64,000 nucleotides of DNA from Marinomonas phaeophyticola. Its GTDB lineage: Bacteria; Pseudomonadota; Gammaproteobacteria; Pseudomonadales; Marinomonadaceae. A program made the translations under genes and the position numbers. Below are positions 45,860-56,140 of the stretch, one piece after another. The first letter of the stretch is position 1. Each line of letters starts with the position of its first letter. The notes under the pieces were generated by a model. It searched no databases. It was not told where the DNA came from and was given only the letters and a program-made list of their open reading frames with translations. The stretch covers positions 124,001 to 188,000 of the forward strand of contig NZ_JAPUBN010000020.1 in assembly GCF_026966905.1 (NCBI RefSeq), given 5' to 3'.

Positions 45860-46708
45860 GTGAAGGCATTAATTTCTAGTGATGAGCTTGTTTCTCAATT
45901 GAGCAATGAGTCAATAGTAGTTTTAGACAGTCGTTTTTATTTATTGGATCATGAAAAAGGCCGCCAACTTTATATAGAAAGCCATATTCCTAACGCACGC
46001 TTTGTTGATCTACATACACAGTTGGCAGCAACAGAAACAGAGGAAACTGGAAGACACCCTTTACCTTCACTTGAGGTATTTTTAACAACAATGCAATCTC
46101 TGGGTATTACTAAAGACAGTACTGTGGTTGTGTATGATGATATGGGGGGAGCGATTGCGTCAAGGTGTTGGTGGATGCTGACACAGCTAGGAATTTGTTC
46201 TTATGTATTAGATGGAGGATTTCCTGAATGGAATCGTTTAGGGCTGCCTACTGAGTTTGGTATTGGATCAGAAATACTAGCTACAGAAAAAATGATGTTA
46301 AATCAAACTGATTTTGCTCTCTCTGTCGATGAGAACGAGGTGATCAATAACTTCGAGCTAAATCAATTTTGTTTACTTGATGCGCGAGCAGCGGAACGTT
46401 TTAATGGCGAAGAAGAGTCTATGGATCCAGTTGCAGGCCATATTCCTGGCGCAAAAAATCGCCCGTTCTCGAACAATTTAGAAAAAAGTGGCTTGTTTAA
46501 ATCTGCATCAATCTTACGAGAAGAATTTGAGGCTTTGAACCAGGAAGATAAACCTTTTGTACACTATTGTGGCTCTGGTGTTACCGCTTGTCATAATGTT
46601 CTTGCTTCCACTATAGCGGGTATAGACTCTAAAAGAGTATTTGTTGGCTCTTGGAGTTTGTGGTCTAAAAGAATGATGCGTTTGGTGAGAGAATCCCAAG
46701 AAGATTAA
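45860..46708 (+). CDS. Thiosulfate/3-mercaptopyruvate sulfurtransferase (two-domain rhodanese)
   Basis: About 282 residues with two rhodanese domains. N-terminal: VLDSRFYLLDHEKGRQLYIESHIPNARFVDLHT. C-terminal active loop: FVHYCGSGVTACHNVLA with the persulfide Cys. The CGSGVTA loop is of the 3-mercaptopyruvate type (SseA-like). GTG 45860 with GAGGTG just upstream is preferred over GTG 45854. An aldose-epimerase gene follows 22 bp later. Confidence 0.92.
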   Translation: MKALISSDELVSQLSNESIVVLDSRFYLLDHEKGRQLYIESHIPNARFVDLHTQLAATETEETGRHPLPSLEVFLTTMQSLGITKDSTVVVYDDMGGAIASRCWWMLTQLGICSYVLDGGFPEWNRLGLPTEFGIGSEILATEKMMLNQTDFALSVDENEVINNFELNQFCLLDARAAERFNGEEESMDPVAGHIPGAKNRPFSNNLEKSGLFKSASILREEFEALNQEDKPFVHYCGSGVTACHNVLASTIAGIDSKRVFVGSWSLWSKRMMRLVRESQED

Positions 46709-46730
46709 TGGATAATGCTAAGGTGTGATT

Positions 46731-47669
46731 ATGAGTGACTCAGTGATAGTAATAAAGAATGACGTGTACGAGGTGGGTATCTGCCCAGAGAAAGGAGGGG
46801 TTATTACACATTTTGTATCAGTTAAAAATGGTACGAAAATTGACTGGTTAAAACCGACGATACTGTCAGAGCTACAAAGTCCTATCGATGCATTAAAAGC
46901 GGCTTCTTTTCCGCTATTTCCTTTCTCTAATCGAATAGCAAATAATAAACTTGTTATTGAAAACAGTGAATATCAGTTAACCTCAAATGTAGATGTCTGG
47001 CCGCTGATTAATCACGGGCATAGTTGGCTTGGTAAATGGAATATCGTTGAGCAAACATCCTCCCGTGCGGTTATCGTTTTTACGTTTCCTAACACATCTG
47101 TGGAGGGTTGTGGGTGGCCATATTCTTATGAAGCTGAGCAAGTTTTTGAGCTTAATGATAAAGGTTTGAATGTTCGTCTGAAACTGTTAAACACAAGTGA
47201 AAAAACGATGCCTGCAGGTATGGGAATGCACCCCTACTTCCTGTATGAGCCTGATATGTTGGTTCGCTTTAATTCAACAGGTCAATGGTTTAGTGATGAG
47301 TTAGTGATTCCTAACCTCCATAAAACGGAAACAGATGCGGTGCTTAATTTTAGAAAAGGACATTTAGAGGTGGGTTTAGATAATAACTTTACTGGCTGGG
47401 ATGGAAAAGCAACATTAACATGGCCTTCTCATGGCGGTCATTTAACGATTAATGCATCAGATATCTTTCGTAATGTGGTTGTATACTCACCTGAACCTGT
47501 CCCTACTCATAATGTCGCTGAAAAGGCTTTTTTCTGCCTTGAGCCTGTAACTCATACGACGAACTCTTTTAATAACATTGATTTACCAGATGTATTAGGA
47601 GGAACTCAAATGTTAGCACCAAACGAGAGTATTCAAGGTGATGTTCAGTTCACTCCTCATTTTGATTGA
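46731..47669 (+). CDS. Aldose 1-epimerase-family protein
   Basis: A 312-residue galactose-mutarotase-like beta protein. Landmarks are SFPLFPFSNRIANNKL, LINHGHSWLGKW with the catalytic-type His, PAGMGMHPYFLY with the second His, and FRNVVVYSPEP with the later part of the active site. It probably interconverts hexose or hexose-phosphate anomers. ATG 46731 has AAGGTG upstream; the GTG six bases earlier is less likely. Same strand as, and close to, the rhodanese gene. Confidence 0.87.
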   Translation: MSDSVIVIKNDVYEVGICPEKGGVITHFVSVKNGTKIDWLKPTILSELQSPIDALKAASFPLFPFSNRIANNKLVIENSEYQLTSNVDVWPLINHGHSWLGKWNIVEQTSSRAVIVFTFPNTSVEGCGWPYSYEAEQVFELNDKGLNVRLKLLNTSEKTMPAGMGMHPYFLYEPDMLVRFNSTGQWFSDELVIPNLHKTETDAVLNFRKGHLEVGLDNNFTGWDGKATLTWPSHGGHLTINASDIFRNVVVYSPEPVPTHNVAEKAFFCLEPVTHTTNSFNNIDLPDVLGGTQMLAPNESIQGDVQFTPHFD

Positions 47670-47763
47670 ACTCGGGCTTTCTTTATGGTTGCGCGCCTAT
47701 TGGACTGAATGTGTTATTAAGTCGAGTAGGCGCTTTTCATTTTTACTCTTTGAGTTATTGATA

Positions 47764-48081
47764 TTATCTAGGTGTAGTACCGGCAATAAACATTTGAATC
47801 TGTTGATTGTCTTCACCCCAAATTTTCACTTTTACAGCCGAAAGAAACGACTCTGCTTCTTTCAGGGTGACTATGCCATCAATTAATTTAACGCCAATGC
47901 CTTCTTGAGCAAAGAAAAAGCGCCATGTGTGTCCATCAATTAACACATCACCTTCCCCATTTAAGTAATTAACTTGCTGCCATTTATAATTATCTGGCAC
48001 AAAACAAGCGAGTTCCTTACCGGCTTCCCCATAGACTAAATCTGGGATATATCCCTGACGATCAACAAGTTCAAACTTCAT
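47764..48081 (-). CDS. Small conserved-looking protein of unknown function
   Basis: A 105-residue acidic, apparently soluble protein with no signal peptide or recognised motif. Predicted mixed alpha/beta, with aromatic-rich strands (HTWRFFFAQEGIGVKLIDGIVTLKEAESFL). Normal start ATG with AGTAAGCC upstream and its own orientation, converging with the epimerase gene. Function unknown. Confidence 0.65.
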   Translation of the reverse strand: MKFELVDRQGYIPDLVYGEAGKELACFVPDNYKWQQVNYLNGEGDVLIDGHTWRFFFAQEGIGVKLIDGIVTLKEAESFLSAVKVKIWGEDNQQIQMFIAGTTPR

Positions 48082-48243
48082 AGGCTTACTCCGTATTGTT
48101 GTTTTCTTTTAGGTTAGCCTGATTATGATTTTTTTGCTGTCTTTATTTTTATCTTTTGCTTCTCTAGCTCTGTTTTGATTGAATCCCTGAATAAAGATTC
48201 ATAAAATGCAAACCGTACTTATTTAGGTAACTATGGAACCAAA

Positions 48244-49413
48244 ATGAAAATAGCAGTTGTTGGAACAGGTTATGTTGGTATTTCAAATGCGTTGCTTCTT
48301 GCGCAGCATAATGAAGTCGTTGCATTGGATATTATGGAAGAGAAAGTTGAGTTATTAAATAAAGGTATTTCTCCAATCGCCGATGTTGATGTTGAACACT
48401 ACCTTAAAAATGAAGATCTTAACTTTAGAGCGACACTGGATAAATACGATGCTTATAAGAATGCCAATTTTATTATTATCGCTACACCAACAGATTATGA
48501 TCCAGATACCAATTATTTTAATACCTCATTAGTTGAGTCTGTGATAGAAGATATTATTAAAATAAATCCTTTAGCCACCATGGTTGTAAAATCTACCGTA
48601 CCTGTGGGCTTTACCGAGAAGGCGTCTGCAACTTTTAAAACATCAAACCTTATTTTTTCCCCAGAGTTTCTTCGAGAAGGCAAGGCACTTTATGATAACC
48701 TTTATCCATCCCGAATTATTGTTGGAGAAGAGTCAGAAAGAGCCAATGTATTCGCAAATTTACTTGCTAAAGCGGCTAAAAAGAAAGAGATAGAAATCTT
48801 ACTAACAGGTTCGACAGAAGCGGAAGCGATTAAATTATTTGCTAACACCTATTTGGCTATGCGGGTCGCATTTTTTAATGAACTTGATAGTTTTGCTGAA
48901 ACTCATGGACTGGATTCAAAACAGATTATTAAAGGAGTCAGTTCGGATGCCCGTATCGGTGATCATTATAATAACCCGTCTTTTGGTTATGGTGGTTATT
49001 GCTTGCCGAAAGACACTAAGCAGTTGCTAGCTAATTACGATAAAGTACCTAATAACCTTGTTAAAGCCATTGTTGCTGCGAATGTGACTCGTAAAGATTT
49101 TATTGCAAAATCGATTCTTAGTAAGAGTCCTAATGTAGTGGGGATCTACCGATTGGTGATGAAAGTGGGCTCGGATAATTTTAGGGCCTCCGCGGTTCAA
49201 GGGGTGATGAAGCGAATTAAAGCAAAAGGGGTTGAAATTGTTGTATATGAGCCTGTTTTAACAGATGACTATTTTTATGGGTCTCGAGTCGTTCGTGACC
49301 TTGACGAATTTAAGAGTATGAGCGACGTAATTGTTGCAAACCGTATCACTGCAGACATTGAAGGGGTTTCTGATAAGGTATATACACGTGATTTGTTTGG
49401 TATTGATTCATAA
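48244..49413 (+). CDS. ugd: UDP-glucose 6-dehydrogenase
   Basis: Oxidises UDP-glucose to UDP-glucuronate, the precursor of uronic-acid and related sugars in LPS or capsule. 389 residues, like E. coli Ugd. Rossmann loop [19 protein letters not shown] at the N-terminus, [24 protein letters not shown], and the catalytic Cys in [14 protein letters not shown]. First gene of the plus-strand glycosyltransferase string. Confidence 0.95.
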   Translation: MKIAVVGTGYVGISNALLLAQHNEVVALDIMEEKVELLNKGISPIADVDVEHYLKNEDLNFRATLDKYDAYKNANFIIIATPTDYDPDTNYFNTSLVESVIEDIIKINPLATMVVKSTVPVGFTEKASATFKTSNLIFSPEFLREGKALYDNLYPSRIIVGEESERANVFANLLAKAAKKKEIEILLTGSTEAEAIKLFANTYLAMRVAFFNELDSFAETHGLDSKQIIKGVSSDARIGDHYNNPSFGYGGYCLPKDTKQLLANYDKVPNNLVKAIVAANVTRKDFIAKSILSKSPNVVGIYRLVMKVGSDNFRASAVQGVMKRIKAKGVEIVVYEPVLTDDYFYGSRVVRDLDEFKSMSDVIVANRITADIEGVSDKVYTRDLFGIDS

Positions 49414-49430
49414 TGGCATATTTTTAAAAA

Positions 49431-50365
49431 ATGAAAGATTTTAATTATCTAAAAAAAGAGCGAAAAAAATTTGGTATTATTTATCGGAATGGATACGCAT
49501 AAGTAAGCCTGAATTTAGATATTACCAATCCTTGTTATCAGACTTTGTGGTTGATAATGAGGTGCAGCAAAGAGTAGATTATTACTGTAAAGATCACACT
49601 TATCCTAGGCTATTATCCGCGGTTGAGATCGAACACTTTAAAAAGGATAAGAGTTTTGCTTATTATGCAGACACTAAAAAAATCGTTAAGTTTTTTCCCA
49701 AAAAATTAAGGTTTAGCTATGTTTTTGGTGATGTTATCCATGTGCCTGCTGAACCTTCATTTGTGAAAAGTCGACCTATTCTAGCGGATAATCACGCTTC
49801 AGTGCTTTTGAAGTTAAATGCCATTCGTCACTATAATTTTCTTGAGGATAAAAAAGCATTTAGAAATAAGAAAAGCCAAGCGGTTTGGCGAGGAATGATC
49901 TATCAAAAGCATCGAAAAATCTTAACCGATAAGTTTGCTACTCACCCTCTCTGTGATGTTGGTCATAGTGATGAGAGTTTGAAAACGGATGTCGGCTTCA
50001 AGGGTTTTCTTTCTATCGAGCAGCAGCTTGATTATAAATACATTATTAGTGTTGAAGGTAAAGACGTAGCGACCAATCTTAAGTGGATTATGTCCTCTAA
50101 CTCATTGTGTTTTATGAGACGACCCCGTTTCGAAACCTGGTATATGGAAGGGCGTTTAATTCCTAATGTTCACTACGTACTGCTTGATGATGATTTCAGT
50201 GACCTCGAAGAAAAAATTCAATATTACAATGATCATCCTGAATTGGCTGAAGCTATTATTAAAAATGCTCAAGCGTATACCGAACAATTTAAAAATATAG
50301 AAAGAGAACATAAAATTAACCTTTTAGTTGCCAAGAAATATTTTGAATTATCTGGGCAACTGTAA
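49431..50365 (+). CDS. GT90/CAP10-type LPS glycosyltransferase (apparent frameshift near 49,454-49,469)
   Basis: The clear ORF begins at 49532, but an ATG at 49431 opens a frame that joins it if one A is added to either A7 run (49451-49457 or 49463-49469); the restored sequence reads KKIWYYLSEWIRISKPEFRYYQSLL. Joined length is about 311 residues. Core motifs QAVWRGMIYQKHRK, IEQQLDYKYIISVEGKDVATNLKWIMSSNSL and ETWYMEGRLIPNVHYVLLDDDF match CAP10/GT90 enzymes that modify LPS cores. It sits between ugd and three other glycosyltransferases. Confidence 0.82.
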
Positions 50366-50377
50366 AACCGGATTAAT

Positions 50378-51157
50378 ATGAGTAATGTAAAGACGCTCGG
50401 CGTTTTGATGATCGTTAAAAATGAAGAAAAGCATTTAGATAAATGTCTTTCTTCGGTTTCTGGATGGGTAGATGAAATTGTCATTGTTGATTCTGGTAGT
50501 ACAGATGGCACTTTGGCGATTGCAGAAAAATATCAAGCAATTATTCACCAGAATGTAGAGTGGCCAGGATTTGGTAAACAGCGACAACTTGCTCAATCTT
50601 ATATGTCTTCTGACTGGGTATTGGTTCTCGATGCAGATGAATTTGTTTCACCAGAACTCAAAGTATCGATTCAAGAAAAAGTCGAAACCTCCTCATTAGA
50701 TAGCTGTTATCAAATAAACCGACTTACAAAAGCCTTTGGGAAATATATACATCATTCTGGCTGGAGCCCAGACTGGATTATTCGTTTATATCCTAGAGAA
50801 AAAGCCGCTTATAATGATGCTTTAGTCCATGAAAAAGTGGTTGTTGCAGAGGGCTTGAAAACGAAAAAAATAGAGGCAGGGGTTTTGTATCATGATACCT
50901 ATGAAAATCTACATCACTATATTAATAAGACAACAGGTTACCTTAAGGCTTGGACAGATCAAAGAGAAGGTAAGAAAAAGTCTGGATTAGGTACAGCGCT
51001 ATTACACGCAATAGCTTGTTTTATGAAAATGTACTTTATAAAACGTGGCTTTTTAGACGGTCGCCATGGATTCATTCTTGCTTGGTTAGGCATGCACTCG
51101 ACTTTTGTAAAATACATTGATTTATGGCTCAGAGAGCAAGCGGAGTTAAACAAATGA
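50378..51157 (+). CDS. Family 2 LPS core glycosyltransferase (WaaE/KdtX-like)
   Basis: A 259-residue GT-A enzyme. LGVLMIVKNEEKHLDKCLSSVSGWVDEIVIVDSGSTDGT is the nucleotide-sugar fold, VLVLDADEFVSPEL carries the DxD metal site, and YHDTYENLHHYINKTTGYLKAWTDQREGKKK is the C-terminal signature of WaaE-type beta-glucosyltransferases acting on heptose I. Starts 12 bp after the GT90 gene and overlaps the next gene by 4 bp (ATGA). Confidence 0.88.
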   Translation: MSNVKTLGVLMIVKNEEKHLDKCLSSVSGWVDEIVIVDSGSTDGTLAIAEKYQAIIHQNVEWPGFGKQRQLAQSYMSSDWVLVLDADEFVSPELKVSIQEKVETSSLDSCYQINRLTKAFGKYIHHSGWSPDWIIRLYPREKAAYNDALVHEKVVVAEGLKTKKIEAGVLYHDTYENLHHYINKTTGYLKAWTDQREGKKKSGLGTALLHAIACFMKMYFIKRGFLDGRHGFILAWLGMHSTFVKYIDLWLREQAELNK

Positions 51158-51936
51158 AAGTGTCCTTGATTGTCACTACCTACAACTGGAAAGAAGCATT
51201 GGCAGTGGTGTTGCAGAGTATTATTAAACAGAACACTCTACCGTACGAGGTCATTATTGCTGATGATGGCTCAAGAGAAGACACGGCCGCTTTAATAAAG
51301 GATTATGCAAAGACATTCCCTGTTCCACTCATACATAGTTGGCAAGAAGATGATGGCTTTCGCTTAGCCAGGAGTCGAAATAAAGCAATTGCGAAGGCAA
51401 CAGGCGATTATATTATTATTATTGATGGTGATATTCTGATGGCTAAAGATTTTGTGGCATCGCATATTGCCGCCGCGAAGCCGAATTTTTTTGTTCAGGG
51501 TGGACGAGTATTAATGGGTTATGATCTCAGTGAGAAAATTCTTCAGGAATTTAAAATACCTACCTTTTTCACTAAAGGGCTACGAAACCGCCATAATACC
51601 TTGAGCTGTCCCTTTCTAAGTAGAATGTTTTCAAAAGTTTGGAATTCTGATAAATCGACGCGTGGTTGCAACATTGCTTTTTGGAAGCAAGATATTGTTG
51701 CCATAAATGGCTATAACGAAGCCTTTGAAGGTTGGGGCCGTGAAGACAGTGAGATGGTTATTCGCATGTTGAACAAAGGTATTCAGCGGTTTTATTTAAA
51801 ATTTTCTGGTGTCGGTTTTCACCTATATCACAAAGAAAATACTCGTGCGAGTCTTGAGCTGAATGATGAAATTTTAAATAATACGATTGAAAACAAATTG
51901 CAATGGATAGAGTCTGGTCTGGATAAGCATCTTTAA
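51154..51936 (+). CDS. Family 2 glycosyltransferase with galactosyltransferase-type C-terminus
   Basis: About 260 residues from ATG 51154, which overlaps the previous stop as ATGA. VSLIVTTYNWKEALAVVLQSIIKQNTLPYEVIIADDGS is the GT-A start, IIIDGDILMAKDFV the metal-binding DGD, and GYNEAFEGWGREDSEMVIRMLNKG the acceptor-site GWGxED motif. Predicted LPS core hexosyltransferase; sugar and linkage not determinable. Confidence 0.87.
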   Translation: MKVSLIVTTYNWKEALAVVLQSIIKQNTLPYEVIIADDGSREDTAALIKDYAKTFPVPLIHSWQEDDGFRLARSRNKAIAKATGDYIIIIDGDILMAKDFVASHIAAAKPNFFVQGGRVLMGYDLSEKILQEFKIPTFFTKGLRNRHNTLSCPFLSRMFSKVWNSDKSTRGCNIAFWKQDIVAINGYNEAFEGWGREDSEMVIRMLNKGIQRFYLKFSGVGFHLYHKENTRASLELNDEILNNTIENKLQWIESGLDKHL

Positions 51937-52865
51937 TGAAAAAAGTATCTATTGTTCGTAATGATTTTTACCTATCCAAATTTGTTTTTGATGGTAACTC
52001 TCATGAAAAACACACCATAGTGTCGAACTTTAAATCGAAGACTAAATTGGCGGCTCTAAAGCGTTTTTATATTATCTTCAGATCTATCTTATCGAGTCAT
52101 AAGGAGGATAAGGAATCTCTGCTTATCTACTTTGCTATGGAAGATATACTTGCTTTGGATCATTATTCTAAGAATCATCCTGTCGAAAAAGCCCTTTGGC
52201 TTTGGAATCCCGTTTCTTCAATGAGTGCTAAACGCCGAGTATTTTTACTTTGGTACTGTAAAGTTAATAAGATAAAGATTTGGACCTTTGATAAAGCGGA
52301 TGCGGCCGAATTCGGTTTTCAATACCATCCCCAAGTATTGCGTTTTTTAAATTCTGATGAAGAGGAGAATTTAACCTTTAATGCCGAAAAGCATCGTGTT
52401 TTCTTTTCTGGGGTGGATAAAGGGCGTTTGTATTTCCTAAAAAATGTTCAACAAGAACTGACCAATATGGATATTGAGTTTGATTGCCATTTAATCAAGG
52501 ATAAGCGAAAAAGCTATAAGAAAGAGGAATTGACATTATTTTCTGAAAGCTATATTTCTTACGATGAGTATTTGCTGCGAGCATCAAAGGCAACTTGTCT
52601 ACTAGAAGTGAGTCAAGGGGAACAAGAAGGGCTAACGACTCGTGCGCTTGAGGCCCTTTTTTTGAATAAAAAATTACTGACGAAAAATAAAGATATCGTC
52701 AATTATGATTTCTACCATGAACATAATGTCTATGTTTTAGGTTTAGATACGAGAAGTATTCGCGATTTTCTGAATGTACCTTTAGTAACGATTGCTGATG
52801 AGATTAAAAAGCAGTATACGATTGAACACTTACTCACTTCTATCATGCAAGAAGGCGTTAAATAG
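51936..52865 (+). CDS. Putative LPS core glycosyltransferase (divergent)
   Basis: A 309-residue cytosolic protein whose ATG overlaps the preceding stop (TAATG). It has no DxD start motif. The C-terminal half (FFSGVDKGRLYFLKNVQQEL, LEVSQGEQEGLTTRALEALFLNKKLLT) resembles the donor-binding half of GT-B enzymes. Identity as a glycosyltransferase is inferred mainly from context and that region. Last gene of the plus-strand string; it converges on waaF. Confidence 0.7.
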   Translation: MKKVSIVRNDFYLSKFVFDGNSHEKHTIVSNFKSKTKLAALKRFYIIFRSILSSHKEDKESLLIYFAMEDILALDHYSKNHPVEKALWLWNPVSSMSAKRRVFLLWYCKVNKIKIWTFDKADAAEFGFQYHPQVLRFLNSDEEENLTFNAEKHRVFFSGVDKGRLYFLKNVQQELTNMDIEFDCHLIKDKRKSYKKEELTLFSESYISYDEYLLRASKATCLLEVSQGEQEGLTTRALEALFLNKKLLTKNKDIVNYDFYHEHNVYVLGLDTRSIRDFLNVPLVTIADEIKKQYTIEHLLTSIMQEGVK

Positions 52866-52931
52866 ACGGATGTTTATGAAAAAACATTGACCCTCCGGAG
52901 ATTATTAATCTATTTAACGCTATTTTGGTAG

Positions 52932-53930
52932 TTACACCGTTTTTATCACATTGTCTGGTGTCAGATCGTTTTGACAATTAGTATGCCCAAGAGGGCAGTT
53001 CCTTTTAAAACAAGGAGAGCAGTCTAGGTGCAAATTGTGAATGGTCTTTTTTTCTGTAAGTGGTGGCGTAAAAAGTTCACTGGTTGAACCGTAAATTCCA
53101 TGCACATAAGTACCCACAGCCGCGGCCACATGCATCAATCCTGAATCATTACTGATGGCTTGTTCTGCATAAGCAAGTAGATCTATTGCATCGACTAATT
53201 TGGTTTTACCACACAAATTAAACGCGTATGCACCCAAATCCTGAACTATTTTGTCAGCGTCTTCTTTATCTTTCGGTCCTCCTAATACCCAAATTTGATA
53301 CCCCTTGTTGATAAAGTGCTGTGCGACTTCATGGAAGTGCTTAAGAGGCCACTGCTTCGATGGGCCAAATTCAGCTCCAGCCATTAGCGCAATGGCTGGT
53401 TTGTCTTTTGATAAGTTGAGCTGAGACAATAAGTGCATTTGATTGTCTTGATCAACGAGTAATTTTGGGTTTATTAAAGGCGTTGGTGGATACGCTTTGT
53501 TCTGCTCTACACCTAAAGAAGTGAATCGTTTAACCGTTTGGTTTAAAATGCCTTTATCCAGTTTTCGGCGCTCAGTTAATAATACAAAGCGCTGTTCTCC
53601 ATGAAAACCGACTCTTATTGGAATCTTTGCAAAAAAGGGCACAAGTGCCGATTTCCAAGAGCGAGGCAAGATAATCGCTTTGTCATATTGCTCCGCTTGC
53701 AGTTTTTTACCTAGTTTTTGACGTGTTTTAATACCCCATTCACCGTGACCTGTTTCTAAGGTAATGGCGTTTCTTACTTCTGCCATTCTTGCTAGGATTG
53801 GAGCTGACCAAGCAGGACCAATTACGTCAATAATCGCGTTTTCGTCATCTTTTTTTAGTCGACTGAATAGGCTTTGTGCCATTACCATATCGCCTACCCA
53901 AGATGGACCAACAATGAGATATTTAGCCAT
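52932..53930 (-). CDS. waaF: ADP-heptose--LPS heptosyltransferase II
   Basis: GT9-family enzyme of 332 residues adding the second heptose to the LPS inner core. [19 protein letters not shown] at the N-terminus, IIDVIGPAW, then [26 protein letters not shown] and [34 protein letters not shown] are the donor-binding motifs of WaaF. Start overlaps the hldD end by 8 bp, so the two heptose genes are coupled. Confidence 0.94.
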   Translation of the reverse strand: MAKYLIVGPSWVGDMVMAQSLFSRLKKDDENAIIDVIGPAWSAPILARMAEVRNAITLETGHGEWGIKTRQKLGKKLQAEQYDKAIILPRSWKSALVPFFAKIPIRVGFHGEQRFVLLTERRKLDKGILNQTVKRFTSLGVEQNKAYPPTPLINPKLLVDQDNQMHLLSQLNLSKDKPAIALMAGAEFGPSKQWPLKHFHEVAQHFINKGYQIWVLGGPKDKEDADKIVQDLGAYAFNLCGKTKLVDAIDLLAYAEQAISNDSGLMHVAAAVGTYVHGIYGSTSELFTPPLTEKKTIHNLHLDCSPCFKRNCPLGHTNCQNDLTPDNVIKTV

Positions 53931-54870
53931 GTTGTTCTAACCAAGTTAAGTAGTCGGTTACACCTTTTGCTAGGCCGCGAAATTCACCTTCATAACCAAT
54001 GTTCCGTAGTTGGCTAATATCAGCTTCAGTAAAGCTTTGATACACTCCTTTAAGATGCTCGGGGAAATCTATGTATTCAATTTCGCCTCGTCCATAGTAT
54101 TGAATGACCGTCTCTGCAATGGTTCTAAACGGTTCGGCTTTGCCAGTGCCAAGATTAAATATGCCAGAATGTTGAGGGTTGTCTAAGAACCAAAGCTTCG
54201 TATTTACGAGATCTTCTACATAGATAAAATCACGACTTTGCCCGCCAGCTTCATAACCATCATATTCACCAAATAATTTCGGATTCTCTCCAGCTAATAT
54301 TTGATTCCTCAGATGGAAGGCGACACTGGCCATTGAGCCTTTATGTTGCTCGCGAGGTCCATAAACATTGAAATATCGAAACCCACAAACCTGGCTTTCA
54401 ATTGTTGGTAATAGACGCCTTAGATATTGATCAAATTGAAATTTAGAAAAGGCATACATGTTTAATGGATTTTCTTGTGAGCGATCTTCTTTGAAAACAG
54501 GGCCAGAGCCATAGACAGAAGCCGAAGACGCGTAAGAAAAAGGAATTTTCTTACTTAAGCAGTAATGAAGAACGGCTTTTGAATATTGGTAGTTTACATC
54601 CATGACAAACTTCCCATCCCACTCAGTGGTTGAAGAACACGCGCCTTCATGAAAAATAGCCGTCACTTCTAGTGCTAAAGAGTCACTTTTTATTGCGTTC
54701 AAAAAGTCATGCATATCCATGTAATCAGCAATATTTAAGTCACTAAGATTACGACATTTTTTACCATCAGTAAGGTCATCAACGACTAAAATATTATCGA
54801 TACCTCTTTGGTTTAATGCTTGAATAATATTACTGCCAATAAAGCCGGCCCCGCCTGTAACTATATACAT
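53923..54870 (-). CDS. hldD: ADP-glyceromanno-heptose 6-epimerase
   Basis: Extended SDR of 315 residues converting ADP-D-glycero- to ADP-L-glycero-manno-heptose. [22 protein letters not shown] is the NADP loop; the catalytic pair is in [11 protein letters not shown] (YxxxK), with SSASVYG before it. [24 protein letters not shown] is diagnostic of HldD. Lies upstream of waaF and downstream of the AGE-family gene on the minus strand. Confidence 0.95.
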   Translation of the reverse strand: MYIVTGGAGFIGSNIIQALNQRGIDNILVVDDLTDGKKCRNLSDLNIADYMDMHDFLNAIKSDSLALEVTAIFHEGACSSTTEWDGKFVMDVNYQYSKAVLHYCLSKKIPFSYASSASVYGSGPVFKEDRSQENPLNMYAFSKFQFDQYLRRLLPTIESQVCGFRYFNVYGPREQHKGSMASVAFHLRNQILAGENPKLFGEYDGYEAGGQSRDFIYVEDLVNTKLWFLDNPQHSGIFNLGTGKAEPFRTIAETVIQYYGRGEIEYIDFPEHLKGVYQSFTEADISQLRNIGYEGEFRGLAKGVTDYLTWLEQHG

Positions 54871-54894
54871 ATGGTTTTCCTATAAATTGCAAGA

Positions 54895-56052
54895 TCAGTT
54901 TACACGAGAATTCGTTTTTTTCTGTACGCTTTGGGACCATTGAATCACTTCCCAAAGACCTAAAAATATATGGTAACTACTTGTCCCTGGTAGAGGGTGT
55001 TCTTTTGCTTGATTATTGGCATACAGAAATTCGTTCCAGTGGCCATCTCTATGGAAATAGTGAGTAAATATGAAGCTGATTGCTTTTTTCAGATGCTCTT
55101 CTTTACTGCGACCATTATTCATATGCACGCACAAGGCTTTTAAATACTCTGTTATTGGCCAAATTCTCTTCTCTTTATCAAGAGCTTGATTTGTCTCCGC
55201 ATGGATTTGATTGTAGATGCCTCCATTCGGATCTAATCCATATTGGGTGGCTTTTTTCCACAAAGCATTAGCAATGGATAAATATTCAGGGTCGGCCTTA
55301 ATCTTATGGGATTGATGTAATAGCCATACCCATTCAAAGTGATGTCCTGGTTCAATAATATGTCCTGCCGTAGTATCAAAAGCCCAATTTAGGTCAAAAA
55401 ACTCTCTAAGACTATTGGTTTTTGGGTCAAAAAAACGCTGTTTTGCAAGGGTTAGAATGTCAATTAAAGCCGTTTTATACGCCTCTTTTTGAGTGGCATT
55501 ATAGGCGGCTATATAGCCCTCTAACAGGTGCATATGAGGGTTTTGTCTGCGTATAACCGTACTGTCTATAGGATAAGATTCGAAATACCCCCCTTGCTTT
55601 GAGCGCATTTTCTCTTCTAAAAAGATGTGGGTAGAGTCAATAAAATCAAGTGCTCTTTTATCCCCAGTGGATTGGTAATAATAGCTAAAAGATAGCATGA
55701 CAAAGGCAAGAGCATAGCAATCGCTTTTTTCATCAAGAATGTTCAAGCTGTCATCAAGAGAGAACAACCAGCGATCATTTTTATAATAATGTTGTATTAT
55801 AAAGTTAAAAAGAGGTTCTAAACGCGCTTTCCAGTCAGGATTATTGTCGACTAATGATGCGTGTGAAAATGTGTACAGTTGGCGGCATTGTGTTAGCAAC
55901 CTTATACGGCCAACGGGATTTACCTCCCATGAGGTAGTTAAACTTTCATAGCTGTATCCCAATGTAGGATGAAATCCATGATTATTCCACTTTTGTAATA
56001 AGCTTTCAAAAACAAAGCTTTGGCAATTCTTTTCTATCAAACCCAATATCAT
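54895..56052 (-). CDS. N-acylglucosamine 2-epimerase/mannose isomerase-family protein
   Basis: A 385-residue (alpha/alpha)6-barrel protein of the AGE superfamily. HPTLGYSYESL, VNPVGRIRLLTQCRQLYTFSHASL, NPHMHLLEGYIAAY and the EPGHHFEWVWLLHQ motif with the two catalytic-type His are visible. Members interconvert mannose/glucose-type sugars. Its place between hldD and hldE suggests it supplies a hexose for the heptose or LPS pathway, which is an inference. Divergent from hldE. Confidence 0.87.
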   Translation of the reverse strand: MILGLIEKNCQSFVFESLLQKWNNHGFHPTLGYSYESLTTSWEVNPVGRIRLLTQCRQLYTFSHASLVDNNPDWKARLEPLFNFIIQHYYKNDRWLFSLDDSLNILDEKSDCYALAFVMLSFSYYYQSTGDKRALDFIDSTHIFLEEKMRSKQGGYFESYPIDSTVIRRQNPHMHLLEGYIAAYNATQKEAYKTALIDILTLAKQRFFDPKTNSLREFFDLNWAFDTTAGHIIEPGHHFEWVWLLHQSHKIKADPEYLSIANALWKKATQYGLDPNGGIYNQIHAETNQALDKEKRIWPITEYLKALCVHMNNGRSKEEHLKKAISFIFTHYFHRDGHWNEFLYANNQAKEHPLPGTSSYHIFLGLWEVIQWSQSVQKKTNSRVN

Positions 56053-56140
56053 TGCAGTCGTGCCTTATTTTTTAGTGTATCCAACTTGGCTGTTGAATAT
56101 GATAAGATGCTCGACCTCAAAAATCGAATACTATTACGCT

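Noticed and set aside
47638-47886. 82-codon ORF at the end of the aldose-epimerase gene
   Set aside because: It overlaps the true 3' end of one gene and the antisense of another, with no initiation signal.
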